Origin: Arenicellales bacterium
Lineage (GTDB): Bacteria > Pseudomonadota > Gammaproteobacteria > Arenicellales > JAJDZL01
DNA length: 64,000 nt
NCBI GenBank assembly: GCA_951813075.1
Contig: OX638343.1
Location: 2,167,999 to 2,231,998, forward strand
Direction: 5' to 3'
The translations under genes were made by a program, and so were the position numbers. The notes under the pieces are model-generated. The model did not search any database, was not told the DNA's origin, and saw only the letters and a list, made by a program, of their open reading frames with translations. How positions within the stretch are numbered: the stretch's first letter is position 1; every line of letters begins with the position of its first letter. This document shows, one piece after another, positions 9,509 to 18,060 of this stretch.

Positions 9509-10696
9509 TTGCACTTCACTGGTCTGACAGAACGCGTCGGTGGTAAGGGTTCGGGCGCGTGGGAAATTCACTACGCGGCAATCGAACGCAAGCGTCAAGG
9601 CGCAGACATCATCGTACTTTCCATCGGTCAGGAAATGATTGAGAGTACACCTGATGTTGTCATTGAATCCGCTTTTGAAAGCCTGAACAGGGGTCGCCAT
9701 CACTATAGCGAAATCGGCGGAGAACCAGACTTGAGACAAGCAATAGCCAAACGATTTTCTGACGAGTCAGGCCTGCCGGTATCCGCCGCCAATTGTGCTG
9801 TTCTCGCCGGTGCGCAGAATGCGCTCTTCGCCACCTCTCTGTGTACACTTGAGAAAGACGATGAGGCAATTATCATGGAACCGTATTACGCGACTTATCC
9901 GGCAACATTTTCAGTTGGTGGCGCTCGCGTTGTTTCTGTTCCGACGCGAGCCGAGGACGATTTCATGCCCAAGGCCCATGATGTGGAAAAATGTATTTCA
10001 AGCCGAACCCGTGTCATTGTCGTCAACTCGCCACACAATCCATCCGGTATTGTCTATGACATCGATTTCATGCAAGCCATGGTCGACATTTGTCGGGAAC
10101 GAAACATCTGGTTAATCAGCGATGAAGTTTACAGTTGTTTTTTACAACCCGGCATGTATCGCAGCCCTGCAACTTTACCGGATGCGTTTGATAGTTGCAT
10201 CACTGTATCCAGTTTGTCCAAATCGCACAGAATGACAGGATGGCGAATAGGCTGGATCATCGCATCAGAGCCGGTCATCGAGAAGGTATTCAATCTTTCA
10301 ACCTGCATGAGCTATGGATTACCGATGTTCATCCAAGACGCGTCAGTTAAGGCGATGATGCACACCGACAGTATTACCAGCGTGGTGCGCGATGAGATTG
10401 ACCGCAAAAGAAAATTGGTGATTTCCTGTCTGAGCGAGATCGACGGTATCAATATCTATGGCTCAAGATATGGTATGTTCGTCATCTTCGAAGTCAGGGA
10501 CCTGGGTATTTCCGGCATTAATTTCGCTTGGCGTCTGCTGGATGAATATCAGGTTGCTGTCTTGCCCTGCGACGCTTTTGGTGATAGCGCAAAAGATCTG
10601 GTCAGGATCAATATCGGTGAGGCAGAAACAAATTTACGGACAGCTTGTGAACACATCCGTTCTCTGGCGACTTCCCTGAAATCTAGTAGTCGGTAA
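9509..10696 (+). CDS. Class I/II PLP-dependent aminotransferase
   Basis: 395 residues of fold-type I aminotransferase (AspC/AlaA-like). Visible motifs: H-Y-S-E-I-G-G-E-P-D-L-R, N-S-P-H-N-P-S-G, the D-E-V-Y segment, the PLP-lysine motif S-S-L-S-K-S-H-R-M-T-G-W-R-I-G-W, and the substrate-carboxylate Arg in V-R-I-N-I-G near the C-terminus. The start is a TTG with AGGA about 8 nt upstream. The amino-acid substrate cannot be told from sequence. An 8-bp stem hairpin follows the stop. Confidence 0.9.
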   Translation: MHFTGLTERVGGKGSGAWEIHYAAIERKRQGADIIVLSIGQEMIESTPDVVIESAFESLNRGRHHYSEIGGEPDLRQAIAKRFSDESGLPVSAANCAVLAGAQNALFATSLCTLEKDDEAIIMEPYYATYPATFSVGGARVVSVPTRAEDDFMPKAHDVEKCISSRTRVIVVNSPHNPSGIVYDIDFMQAMVDICRERNIWLISDEVYSCFLQPGMYRSPATLPDAFDSCITVSSLSKSHRMTGWRIGWIIASEPVIEKVFNLSTCMSYGLPMFIQDASVKAMMHTDSITSVVRDEIDRKRKLVISCLSEIDGINIYGSRYGMFVIFEVRDLGISGINFAWRLLDEYQVAVLPCDAFGDSAKDLVRINIGEAETNLRTACEHIRSLATSLKSSSR

Positions 10697-10700
10697 ACGA

Positions 10701-10722
10701 TTGGCAACGACTGAGTTGCCAA
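10701..10722 (+). terminator. Hairpin after the aminotransferase gene
   Basis: TTGGCAAC and GTTGCCAA form a perfect 8-bp stem around a 6-nt loop, 5 bp after the stop codon. No T-run follows, so it may be a weak or Rho-assisted terminator or an mRNA 3' end. Confidence 0.5.
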
Positions 10723-10791
10723 CTCCTTGAACTATTCCGATTCAGCCCGATATTGGTATCAGCGATCAGATCGCTGTTCACTTTACTTTGG

Positions 10792-10832
10792 AAATATTAT
10801 TTCTTAATTCCTTAATTTGTGAAATAATATTT
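10792..10832. promoter_or_regulatory. 12-bp perfect inverted repeat upstream of the acyl-CoA dehydrogenase operon
   Basis: AAATATTATTTC at 10792-10803 and its exact complement GAAATAATATTT at 10821-10832, spaced by 17 bp, lie 39-79 bp before the ATG at 10871. Each arm is itself partly symmetric. Position and symmetry suggest an operator for a dimeric repressor; no regulator gene lies next to it. The AT richness could also serve as promoter DNA. Confidence 0.5.
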
Positions 10833-10870
10833 GATTCCGTAACGCTAATTTACATGTTTGTAAAAATATT

Positions 10871-12070
10871 ATGCTAAACACACCGCTGTTCAGTCCTGAA
10901 CTGGAAGAATTTCGCGAAACTGTCGGAGAGTTCATTCGGGACAATCTGCCGGAAGATATTCGAAGGATGGTGGCGGCCGAACAGATGGATCTGCCACGCG
11001 AGGCGCAGGCGCGTTGGCACAGAATCTTGCGCGCCAAGGGAGGGTGGTGCTGTCCATCATGGCCGGAGCAGTACGGTGGACCACAGTGGAACGATTCGCA
11101 GCAGTATATTTTTGAACAGGAGTTGGCACTGAATGATGCACCGCGTCTGATGATCTACGGCGTTGGCATGTTGGGTCCTACATTGTTCAAATACGGAAGC
11201 AAATCCCAGAAAGAATCAATACTACCGGATATTCTAGATGCCAACACGTTCTGGTGTCAGGGATTCTCTGAACCGAATTCCGGATCAGATCTCGCTTCGC
11301 TGAAGTGTGAGGCGCAGCGCGTCGGAGACGAATACATCATTAACGGATCAAAGATCTGGACCAGTGAGGCACATATCGCCGACTGGATATTCGGTCTGTT
11401 TCGAACAAGCAAGGGAGTTCGCAAACAAGAAGGTATCACATTCTTGATGATCGACTTGTCGAACTCCGGAATCACCATTGATCCACTGTTGCTGTTCGAG
11501 GGGACACATGAAGTCAATCAGGTGTATTTTGAAGATGTCCGGATTCCAGTGGAAAATCGAGTTGGTAATGAGGGTCATGGCTGGGAAATTGGAAAATATC
11601 TGCTTGGGCTGGAACGTTTTGGAACCGCCGAAGTATCCCGCACCAAAGCCAGTTTTGAGCGTTTGAGGCGAATTGCCCATTCCGAGGTACCCGGTGGCTC
11701 GCGACTGATTGACACTCCGTCGTTTGCCGAACAATTCGACAGGTTGGAAATTGCCCTCCATGCACTTGAGATGACTGAACGAAGATTTCTTCTTGAGGAA
11801 AACACATCAAAGTCGCTCGGAGCGGAAGCCTCGATGCTGAAAGTGCGCGGAACCGAAATTCAATGTGATGTTCTGCGCCTGACGGCGCAGACTGGCGCGC
11901 ACTACTCGCAAATTGATCTGCCCCGCGATCAGATTGAAAGTGATTCAACCAACCCATACTCGCCGGGCCACACCGCGCGAAATTACTTTAACTATCGAAA
12001 AACGCCGATTTATTCGGGATCAAATGAGATTCAACGCAATATCGTCGCCAAGGCCGCATTGGGACTTTAG
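10871..12070 (+). CDS. Acyl-CoA dehydrogenase, large subunit (PimC/FadE-like)
   Basis: 399 residues with the complete acyl-CoA dehydrogenase fold: F-S-E-P-N-S-G-S-D-L for FAD and substrate, K-I-W-T-S-E, G-L-E-R-F-G-T-A, and the C-terminal I-Y-S-G-S-N-E-I-Q-R-N-I. The canonical catalytic Glu of Y-E-G is a Ser here, as in large subunits of heteromeric dehydrogenases. It probably oxidises an acyl-CoA at C2-C3 together with the next gene's product. The second gene starts 2 bp after this stop, so the two form one operon. The actual acyl group (dicarboxylic, aromatic-derived or branched) cannot be told. Confidence 0.88.
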   Translation: MLNTPLFSPELEEFRETVGEFIRDNLPEDIRRMVAAEQMDLPREAQARWHRILRAKGGWCCPSWPEQYGGPQWNDSQQYIFEQELALNDAPRLMIYGVGMLGPTLFKYGSKSQKESILPDILDANTFWCQGFSEPNSGSDLASLKCEAQRVGDEYIINGSKIWTSEAHIADWIFGLFRTSKGVRKQEGITFLMIDLSNSGITIDPLLLFEGTHEVNQVYFEDVRIPVENRVGNEGHGWEIGKYLLGLERFGTAEVSRTKASFERLRRIAHSEVPGGSRLIDTPSFAEQFDRLEIALHALEMTERRFLLEENTSKSLGAEASMLKVRGTEIQCDVLRLTAQTGAHYSQIDLPRDQIESDSTNPYSPGHTARNYFNYRKTPIYSGSNEIQRNIVAKAALGL

Positions 12071-12072
12071 TC

Positions 12073-13218
12073 ATGAATCAAATTGAGAAAATCGAACAGT
12101 GCAATATGATTGAGCAATCGGCAACGCGTTTCTTGCAGAACCGCTACCCATTTCCAGTTCGCCAGAAACTAATCAATACAAATTCCGGATACTGTCATCA
12201 TCAATGGCAGGAAACCGCGGATCTCGGCTGGATGCAACTACCCTTGTCAGAGCATTTTGACGGACACGGTGGCAATGCTGAATTTGTTGCGATCCTGATG
12301 CGTGAGTTCGGTCGAAACAACTACCAGAGTCCATACTTTGTCAGCGCGGTACTGTGTGCGAAAGTGTTGGAAAAAATGGCGAAGGACCCCGTGCGAACCG
12401 ATATGCTTCACCAGATTGCTGAGGGAAAGGCGATCGTATCAGCCGCATTTTATGAAAAGCAATCGAGATATGACCTTTGCAATACCACCACATCAGCGAC
12501 ACAATCGGATAACGGTTATACACTGCAAGGCTCAAAGGTTGGTGTGCAATATGGAAACATTGCTACGCATCTGCTGATTCTTGCACGAGCTTCAGGCGAT
12601 CAGCTTGATTGTTCGGGATTGTCGATTTTCCTGGTGCCGAAAGAACGCGAGGGTATTGGTTTTGAACATCATCGTACTCACGACGGCGGGCGAGTCTCTA
12701 TCGTTCAATTGAATAATGTTGCAGTGGAGCGCAACAGTCTGATCGGATCTGAATATCCGGCTTTGCCGAAGTTACAGGAAGCACTCAACTTTGCCATCGC
12801 TATGCTGTGCGCCGAGCTGGCTGGTGTGATGGATTCGACATTCAAGCTGGTCTTGGAATTTGTCAAGACCCGTACTCAGTTCAATAGCAGTATTGGATCC
12901 TTCCAGTCGATCCAGCATCGGTTGGTCGACATGTACATGCGCTGCGAACTTGCGACTTCCATGAGTCGGGAAGCTACGCGGGCCGTCAATGATCTCATCG
13001 GTCCGGAACAGGATCGACTGGTGTCAGCAGCCAAGGCGGAGATCGGACGACTGTCGATTCTAAATGCGGAAGAGGCAATTCAGCTACATGGTGCGATGGG
13101 AATGATGGACGAAATGCCCATCGGACATTTTCTGAAGCGTGTTTTTGTGCTGAATTCGCTCTATGGAGATGCCGAGCATCATCAGGCCCGTTATCGCCAA
13201 CTCAGTCGGGATCAATAA
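12073..13218 (+). CDS. Acyl-CoA dehydrogenase, small subunit (PimD/FadE-like)
   Basis: 381 residues of the acyl-CoA dehydrogenase superfamily, divergent in the N-terminal half where the usual E-x-x-x-G-S-D motif is not recognisable. The C-terminal half is clear: R-T-Q-F-N-S-S-I-G-S-F-Q-S-I-Q-H-R-L-V-D-M and Q-L-H-G-A-M-G-M-M-D-E. Such short, divergent partners form alpha2beta2 enzymes with a large subunit like that of the preceding gene. Coupled to it with a 2-bp gap. Confidence 0.87.
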   Translation: MNQIEKIEQCNMIEQSATRFLQNRYPFPVRQKLINTNSGYCHHQWQETADLGWMQLPLSEHFDGHGGNAEFVAILMREFGRNNYQSPYFVSAVLCAKVLEKMAKDPVRTDMLHQIAEGKAIVSAAFYEKQSRYDLCNTTTSATQSDNGYTLQGSKVGVQYGNIATHLLILARASGDQLDCSGLSIFLVPKEREGIGFEHHRTHDGGRVSIVQLNNVAVERNSLIGSEYPALPKLQEALNFAIAMLCAELAGVMDSTFKLVLEFVKTRTQFNSSIGSFQSIQHRLVDMYMRCELATSMSREATRAVNDLIGPEQDRLVSAAKAEIGRLSILNAEEAIQLHGAMGMMDEMPIGHFLKRVFVLNSLYGDAEHHQARYRQLSRDQ

Positions 13219-13236
13219 ATAAAGCGATCAGACAAT

Positions 13237-13250
13237 GCGGCATATGCCGC
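13237..13250. promoter_or_regulatory. 14-bp perfect palindrome upstream of cysK
   Basis: GCGGCATATGCCGC reads identically on both strands and lies 34 bp before the cysK start. With no loop it is a poor terminator, so a protein-binding site is the more natural reading. Single occurrence; function not known. Confidence 0.35.
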
Positions 13251-13283
13251 GACAAAACATCAAAGCAATAGTGTGAGACATCA

Positions 13284-14195
13284 GTGAAGTACGAAAACAT
13301 ATTACAGACTGTCGGTAATACACCGGTAGTTCGATTGAGCAAATCGTCGGCACCGAGTGACGTGGAGGTTTGGGTCAAGGTTGAAAGCTTCAATCCAGCG
13401 GGTTCCGTCAAGGACCGACCGGCATTGAATATGATTGAGGACGCGGAACAAAAGGGATTTATCAAACCGGGTGATACGATTATTGAACCGACTTCCGGCA
13501 ATACGGGCATCGGTCTCGCTATGGTGGCAGCCTACAAGGGGTATCGCGCGGTTTTCACCATGGCGGAAGATATGAGTGAGGAACGAAAAAAAATTCTGAC
13601 GTCGTTCGGAGCGGAAATCGTACTGACACCCGCTGATAAAGGGACCAAGGGTGCTATTGAAAGAGCGAGAGAGCTTGCAGAGCATGAAGGTTATTTTTTT
13701 GTCGGCCAGCATTTCAATCCCGCCAATCCGCAGGCACACCAAGCGACAGCAAATGAGATATTCGATGACTTCGGTGATGATCTTGATTATCTCGTATGCA
13801 CGACCGGAACAGGCGGTACCATCACCGGCATGAAGCACTACCTTAAAAAGCACATCCCGCACCTTGCGATCGTAGCGACCGAACCTGCGGATTCGCCGAT
13901 TCTGTCGAAAGGTGTCGCATGCAAACACAAGATCATGGGCACGGCACCGGGATTTATTCCGGAAATTCTCGATACAGATTCGTACGATGAGATCGTTCCT
14001 GTGACAACCGAGGAGGCATATCAGACGACGCGCTATCTCGCAACCGAAGAGGGTATCTTTTCAGGTATCTCATCCGGCGCAGCCGTTTTCGGTATGTTGA
14101 CAGTGGCACAGCGCGAGAGTTCTGCAGGCAAGATTCTGCTCGCAATTTTACCGGATACCGGCGAACGCTATCTCAGCACTGATGTCTGGCAATGA
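13284..14195 (+). CDS. cysK: Cysteine synthase (O-acetylserine sulfhydrylase)
   Basis: 303 residues of PLP-dependent beta family. The PLP lysine lies in N-P-A-G-S-V-K-D-R; the phosphate and substrate loop is E-P-T-S-G-N-T-G-I; the glycine loop is T-G-T-G-G-T-I-T-G; the C-terminus has G-I-S-S-G-A. It makes cysteine from O-acetylserine and sulfide. CysK and CysM are close; the H-F-N-P-A-N-P loop fits CysK better. GTG start. Not in an operon with miaB, from which hairpins separate it. Confidence 0.9.
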   Translation: MKYENILQTVGNTPVVRLSKSSAPSDVEVWVKVESFNPAGSVKDRPALNMIEDAEQKGFIKPGDTIIEPTSGNTGIGLAMVAAYKGYRAVFTMAEDMSEERKKILTSFGAEIVLTPADKGTKGAIERARELAEHEGYFFVGQHFNPANPQAHQATANEIFDDFGDDLDYLVCTTGTGGTITGMKHYLKKHIPHLAIVATEPADSPILSKGVACKHKIMGTAPGFIPEILDTDSYDEIVPVTTEEAYQTTRYLATEEGIFSGISSGAAVFGMLTVAQRESSAGKILLAILPDTGERYLSTDVWQ

Positions 14196-14199
14196 CTTT

Positions 14200-14267
14200 G
14201 AGTTGGCGACACTGAATCAGCTCCCGTTCAAGAGTGTCGCAATATCGCAGTTGGCGTGAACCAACTC
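14200..14267 (+). terminator. Nested, mutually exclusive hairpins between cysK and miaB
   Basis: GCGACACT (14206-14213) pairs with AGTGTCGC (14233-14240). AGTTGG (14249-14254) pairs with CCAACT (14261-14266). GAGTTGG (14200-14206) can also pair with CCAACTC (14261-14267), enclosing the first hairpin and excluding the second. A short CTTTG follows. Most likely the cysK terminator; alternative pairing could also make it an attenuator for miaB. Confidence 0.45.
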
Positions 14268-14375
14268 TTTGCAATCATTCGTTTACAATATGCAAATTGA
14301 TTGCAGACCTGTTCACGGTCTCAAATTGCAGTACATTATGAATCCGCGCAGTTCAGCCAAGACAGACATTACGTA

Positions 14376-15737
14376 GTGGACAAGAAACTTTACATCAAGA
14401 CATTCGGTTGCCAGATGAACGAATATGATTCGTCAAGACTGGCGGAGTCGCTCGCGGTTTCTCATGGCTACAGAGAGACCGATGCACCAGAAAACGCAGA
14501 TCTGTTGCTGCTGAACACCTGCTCAGTGAGGGAAAAAGCGCAAGAGAAGGTATTTTCATTGCTTGGTCGATGGCGGCCCTGGAAAGTGAACAACCCGAAT
14601 CTCGTCATCGGTGTGGGAGGTTGTGTCGCCAGTCAGGAAGGCGACGTTATTTTGAAAAAAGCACCATTCGTTGATTTTGTGTTCGGGCCTCAGACCTATC
14701 ACCGAGTCAGCGAGATGCTTGACGACGCCATATCCGCACGTAGTCAAAGTGTCGATATCACTTTCCCGGAAATTGAGAAATTTGACTGTCTGCCACCGAG
14801 ACGTGTGGAAGGTCCGCGTGCTTTCGTGTCGATCATGGAAGGCTGCAGCAAATACTGTAGTTTCTGTGTGGTACCCTATACCAGAGGCGAAGAATATAGT
14901 CGACCGTTCGACAGTGTCATTACAGAAATCTACGAACTTGCCGAACAGGGTGTTCGGGAAGTGACATTGCTCGGACAGAACGTCAATGCCTACCGTACCA
15001 CCGATCATATGAATCAGGAATTAGATTTTGCCACCCTTCTGCGCTACATCAGCCAAATTGATGGCATTGGCAGAATCCGATACACCACCTCTCATCCGCT
15101 TGAATTCACCGATGGGCTGGCGAGAGCACACCGCGAGTTGGAGTCACTCGCAAGACATGTTCATCTCCCGGTACAAAGCGGTTCGAATAAAATTCTGACA
15201 AAAATGAAACGCAGATACACGCGCGAAAGTTATCTCGAGATCATTGCCAACCTGCGCAACCACTGTCCGGAAGTCAGCATTACATCGGACTTCATCGTGG
15301 GATTCCCAGGAGAATCGGAGGAAGATTTTCAGGCGACAATGGACTTGATTGACGAAGTTCAATTCGATCAGTCTTTCAGTTTTCTATACAGCAAACGACC
15401 CGGCACGCCTGCAGCGCAATTATCGGACGATGCTTCTATTGAGGAAAAGAAAGACCGCTTGCATCGACTGCAAGGTAAACTGAACGCATATGCTGCCAAT
15501 GTGAGCAATGCTATGGTTCAGTCGGATCAGACAGTACTGGTTGAAGGTCCATCAAAACGCAGTAACGGCCAGTTGTGTGGCCGGACTGAAAATAATCGAG
15601 TGGTTAACTTTGACGGATCGCTCGATTGGATTGGAAAATTTATCGATTTGCGAATAACTGAAACCATGACAAACTCGCTTCGCGGTGTCGCTGTTGCAAC
15701 ACACATCAAGGATTCACAAACTGCCCGAATTGGCTGA
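14376..15737 (+). CDS. miaB: MiaB, tRNA-2-methylthio-N6-dimethylallyladenosine synthase
   Basis: About 453 residues from the GTG at 14376, which aligns the N-terminus ([18 protein letters not shown]) with known MiaB; an upstream TTG at 14301 would add 25 unlikely residues. The N-terminal UPF0004 domain carries three cluster cysteines, the radical-SAM motif is C-S-K-Y-C-S-F-C, and a TRAM domain ends the protein. It adds a methylthio group to A37 of tRNAs reading UNN codons. First gene of miaB-phoH-ybeY-corC-lnt. Confidence 0.95.
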   Translation: MDKKLYIKTFGCQMNEYDSSRLAESLAVSHGYRETDAPENADLLLLNTCSVREKAQEKVFSLLGRWRPWKVNNPNLVIGVGGCVASQEGDVILKKAPFVDFVFGPQTYHRVSEMLDDAISARSQSVDITFPEIEKFDCLPPRRVEGPRAFVSIMEGCSKYCSFCVVPYTRGEEYSRPFDSVITEIYELAEQGVREVTLLGQNVNAYRTTDHMNQELDFATLLRYISQIDGIGRIRYTTSHPLEFTDGLARAHRELESLARHVHLPVQSGSNKILTKMKRRYTRESYLEIIANLRNHCPEVSITSDFIVGFPGESEEDFQATMDLIDEVQFDQSFSFLYSKRPGTPAAQLSDDASIEEKKDRLHRLQGKLNAYAANVSNAMVQSDQTVLVEGPSKRSNGQLCGRTENNRVVNFDGSLDWIGKFIDLRITETMTNSLRGVAVATHIKDSQTARIG

Positions 15738-16701
15738 TCCATCAAACATTTCCCAGGTCGAAAACGTTCTCGTATTGACCCCCGCCGACAGCCGACGGCT
15801 CGCCAACCTATGCGGACAATTCGATGCCAATATCAAGTCTATCGAGGGACATTTCAGCGTCCGTGTCTCGAATCGGGGAAATCTGTTTTACATCGAGGGA
15901 AACGAGAACTCCGTTCGTGATGTGGAATCTGTGCTTCGTGCTCTCTATGAGGAGACTGAGAAGTCCGACCGTCTAGACTCCAATGACGTTCAGGGCGTGA
16001 TTTCCCGTCTCGACCAGAAGCAGTCGAGCAATCAATCATATTCCCTGAAGATCAGGAAGAGCACCGTTCGGGCATGGTCGAAAAATCAGGAAACCTATTT
16101 ACGCAGCATAGAACAGAACACTATTACGATTGGTGTGGGTCCCGCTGGGACCGGGAAGACCTATTTGGCAGTCGCCAGTGCTGCGCATGCACTGGCCAAC
16201 GATACAGTCAATCGCATTGTTCTCGTTCGGCCGGTGGTCGAAGCCGGCGAACGCATCGGATTCTTACCTGGTGATATCGAAAAGAAGGTAAATCCCTATC
16301 TGCGGCCGCTTTATGACGCGTTGTATGAAATGTTGGGATTTGATCGGGTCGGTCGGTTGCTTGAACGAAGTACTATTGAAATCGCACCGTTGGCGTTCAT
16401 GAGAGGCAGAACTCTGAACGATGCGTTCATCATTCTTGATGAAGCCCAGAATACGACGGTCGCGCAGATGAAAATGTTTCTGACACGCGTGGGATTCAAT
16501 TCCCGTGCAGTTATTTCAGGCGATATCACTCAGATCGATCTGCCCCGCACCACCCAGTCCGGACTTAAGCACGCATTGCGGATCTTAAGTGATATCAAGG
16601 ATATTTCGGTTGTCAGATTCAACAACTCTGACATCGTACGCCATCCTCTGGTTCAGACTATTGTCGATGCCTATGAGCGCGATTCCAGTCCAAACGACTG
16701 A
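15730..16701 (+). CDS. ybeZ: PhoH-like (YbeZ) ATPase
   Basis: About 323 residues from a TTG at 15730 overlapping the miaB stop; a GTG at 15685 is also possible and no start has a clear ribosome site. Walker A is G-P-A-G-T-G-K-T, Walker B is [10 protein letters not shown], and the N-terminal KH-like segment begins T-P-A-D-S-R-R-L. PhoH/YbeZ is an RNA-associated NTPase that works with the RNase YbeY, whose gene follows after a 12-bp gap. Confidence 0.92.
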   Translation: MADPSNISQVENVLVLTPADSRRLANLCGQFDANIKSIEGHFSVRVSNRGNLFYIEGNENSVRDVESVLRALYEETEKSDRLDSNDVQGVISRLDQKQSSNQSYSLKIRKSTVRAWSKNQETYLRSIEQNTITIGVGPAGTGKTYLAVASAAHALANDTVNRIVLVRPVVEAGERIGFLPGDIEKKVNPYLRPLYDALYEMLGFDRVGRLLERSTIEIAPLAFMRGRTLNDAFIILDEAQNTTVAQMKMFLTRVGFNSRAVISGDITQIDLPRTTQSGLKHALRILSDIKDISVVRFNNSDIVRHPLVQTIVDAYERDSSPND

Positions 16702-16713
16702 CGGGCGGTGAAC

Positions 16714-17172
16714 ATGTCTGTGAATATTCAAATTTCAAGTTCGTCCAAAGACCTGCCTGCCGACACAGATATTGACGATTGGATACGTCAAACACTGAAT
16801 TATGTCGACCGCGTCAACGGTGAGGTGACGGTTCGGGTGGTGGATGAGAACGAAATTACCGTCCTGAACCGAGTCTATCGACATAAGAACACTCCCACAG
16901 ATGTACTCGCATTTCCGCATCAGCTTCCAAAGGAAATTGATGTGGATCTTCTCGGTGATGTTGTTGTCTGTGCCGACGTGATCAATCGGCACGCGATCGA
17001 TCACAGAATATCCCAATCAGCTCACTGGGCAAGAATCATAGCTCATGGAATTCTGCACTTGTGTGGTTATGATCACACAGAACCGAACGATGCAATGAAC
17101 ATGGAAAGAGCCGAAGCTGAAATCTTGAGAAATATTGGGCTTTTTCATAAAGAACTTTCGAAATCATCATGA
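16714..17172 (+). CDS. ybeY: YbeY endoribonuclease
   Basis: About 152 residues from the ATG at 16714 (a GTG two codons earlier is possible). The zinc-binding signature H-G-I-L-H-L-C-G-Y-D-H is intact. YbeY acts in 16S rRNA 3'-end maturation and 70S quality control. Its stop overlaps the corC start (ATGA). Confidence 0.94.
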   Translation: MSVNIQISSSSKDLPADTDIDDWIRQTLNYVDRVNGEVTVRVVDENEITVLNRVYRHKNTPTDVLAFPHQLPKEIDVDLLGDVVVCADVINRHAIDHRISQSAHWARIIAHGILHLCGYDHTEPNDAMNMERAEAEILRNIGLFHKELSKSS

Positions 17173-18020
17173 CAGATTCAAGAATCTCCATCAACGCGCT
17201 ATCCGGAAAGCTACGCAACAAACTTGCCCGTTTGATCGCACCCGCACCAAATTCGGTGGACGATGTAATCGGACTCGTTCGCCGCGCGACTGAACACAAC
17301 GTTATAGCGCAGGATGTATACGAAATTATCGGGCGTGTAATCGGAGTTTCAGAACTGAGAGTAAAGAATGTGATGATTCCACGCGCGCTGATGGTGACAC
17401 TTGACATCGACTCAAGTGTCGATGAAATTCTAGAAATTGTTACGCAATCCGGCCATTCACGATTTCCGGTATTGGGTGGCCATTCGGACAATGAGCAGCA
17501 GGGAATTCTTCTGGCGAAGGATATTCTGCAGTACATTCAGGACGATTCTATCGAGGAATTCAATCTTCATGACAATCTGCGCGATGCGATGGCTGTACCC
17601 GAGGCGATGCGCCTGAATACGTTGCTCAAACTGTTTCAATCAACCCGTAATCATATGGCCATAGTTGTCAACGAATACAATGGAATTGCCGGATTGATTA
17701 CCATTGAAGACGTACTCGAGGAGATAGTCGGCGAAATCGAAGATGAGTCGGATTATGATGAAACCGAAAGGATTACGCAGATTGCCGACAATCAGTATAT
17801 GGTGCATGCTCAGACCGACATCAGTGACTTTAACGAGACTTTTAACGTCAATATCGACGAAGATACCGACACGATTGGTGGAGTTATACTAAAGTTAGCG
17901 GGTAAGGTACCGGATGAAGGGGAAAAATTTGACTATGAGGGACTGAATTTTAGAATCACCAGCGCTGACCAGAGGAGAATTCGTTCTTTAAAGGTCACCC
18001 TCAAGGATAGCGACAAGTAG
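17169..18020 (+). CDS. corC: CorC-type CBS-domain protein (magnesium/cobalt efflux family)
   Basis: 283 residues: a short N-terminal part, two CBS domains (V-M-I-P-R-A-L near 75 and N-H-M-A-I-V-V-N-E-Y-N-G-I in the second), an acidic linker, and a CorC/HlyC domain (D-T-I-G-G-V-I-L-K-L-A-G-K-V-P). No membrane segment is present, as in E. coli CorC/YbeX. The cluster with ybeZ-ybeY suggests a ribosome-linked role in addition to the ion-transport name. Confidence 0.92.
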   Translation: MTDSRISINALSGKLRNKLARLIAPAPNSVDDVIGLVRRATEHNVIAQDVYEIIGRVIGVSELRVKNVMIPRALMVTLDIDSSVDEILEIVTQSGHSRFPVLGGHSDNEQQGILLAKDILQYIQDDSIEEFNLHDNLRDAMAVPEAMRLNTLLKLFQSTRNHMAIVVNEYNGIAGLITIEDVLEEIVGEIEDESDYDETERITQIADNQYMVHAQTDISDFNETFNVNIDEDTDTIGGVILKLAGKVPDEGEKFDYEGLNFRITSADQRRIRSLKVTLKDSDK

Positions 18021-18060
18021 ACTATTTGATTCTTACAGCCGACGATCTGACGGTAGAAAA

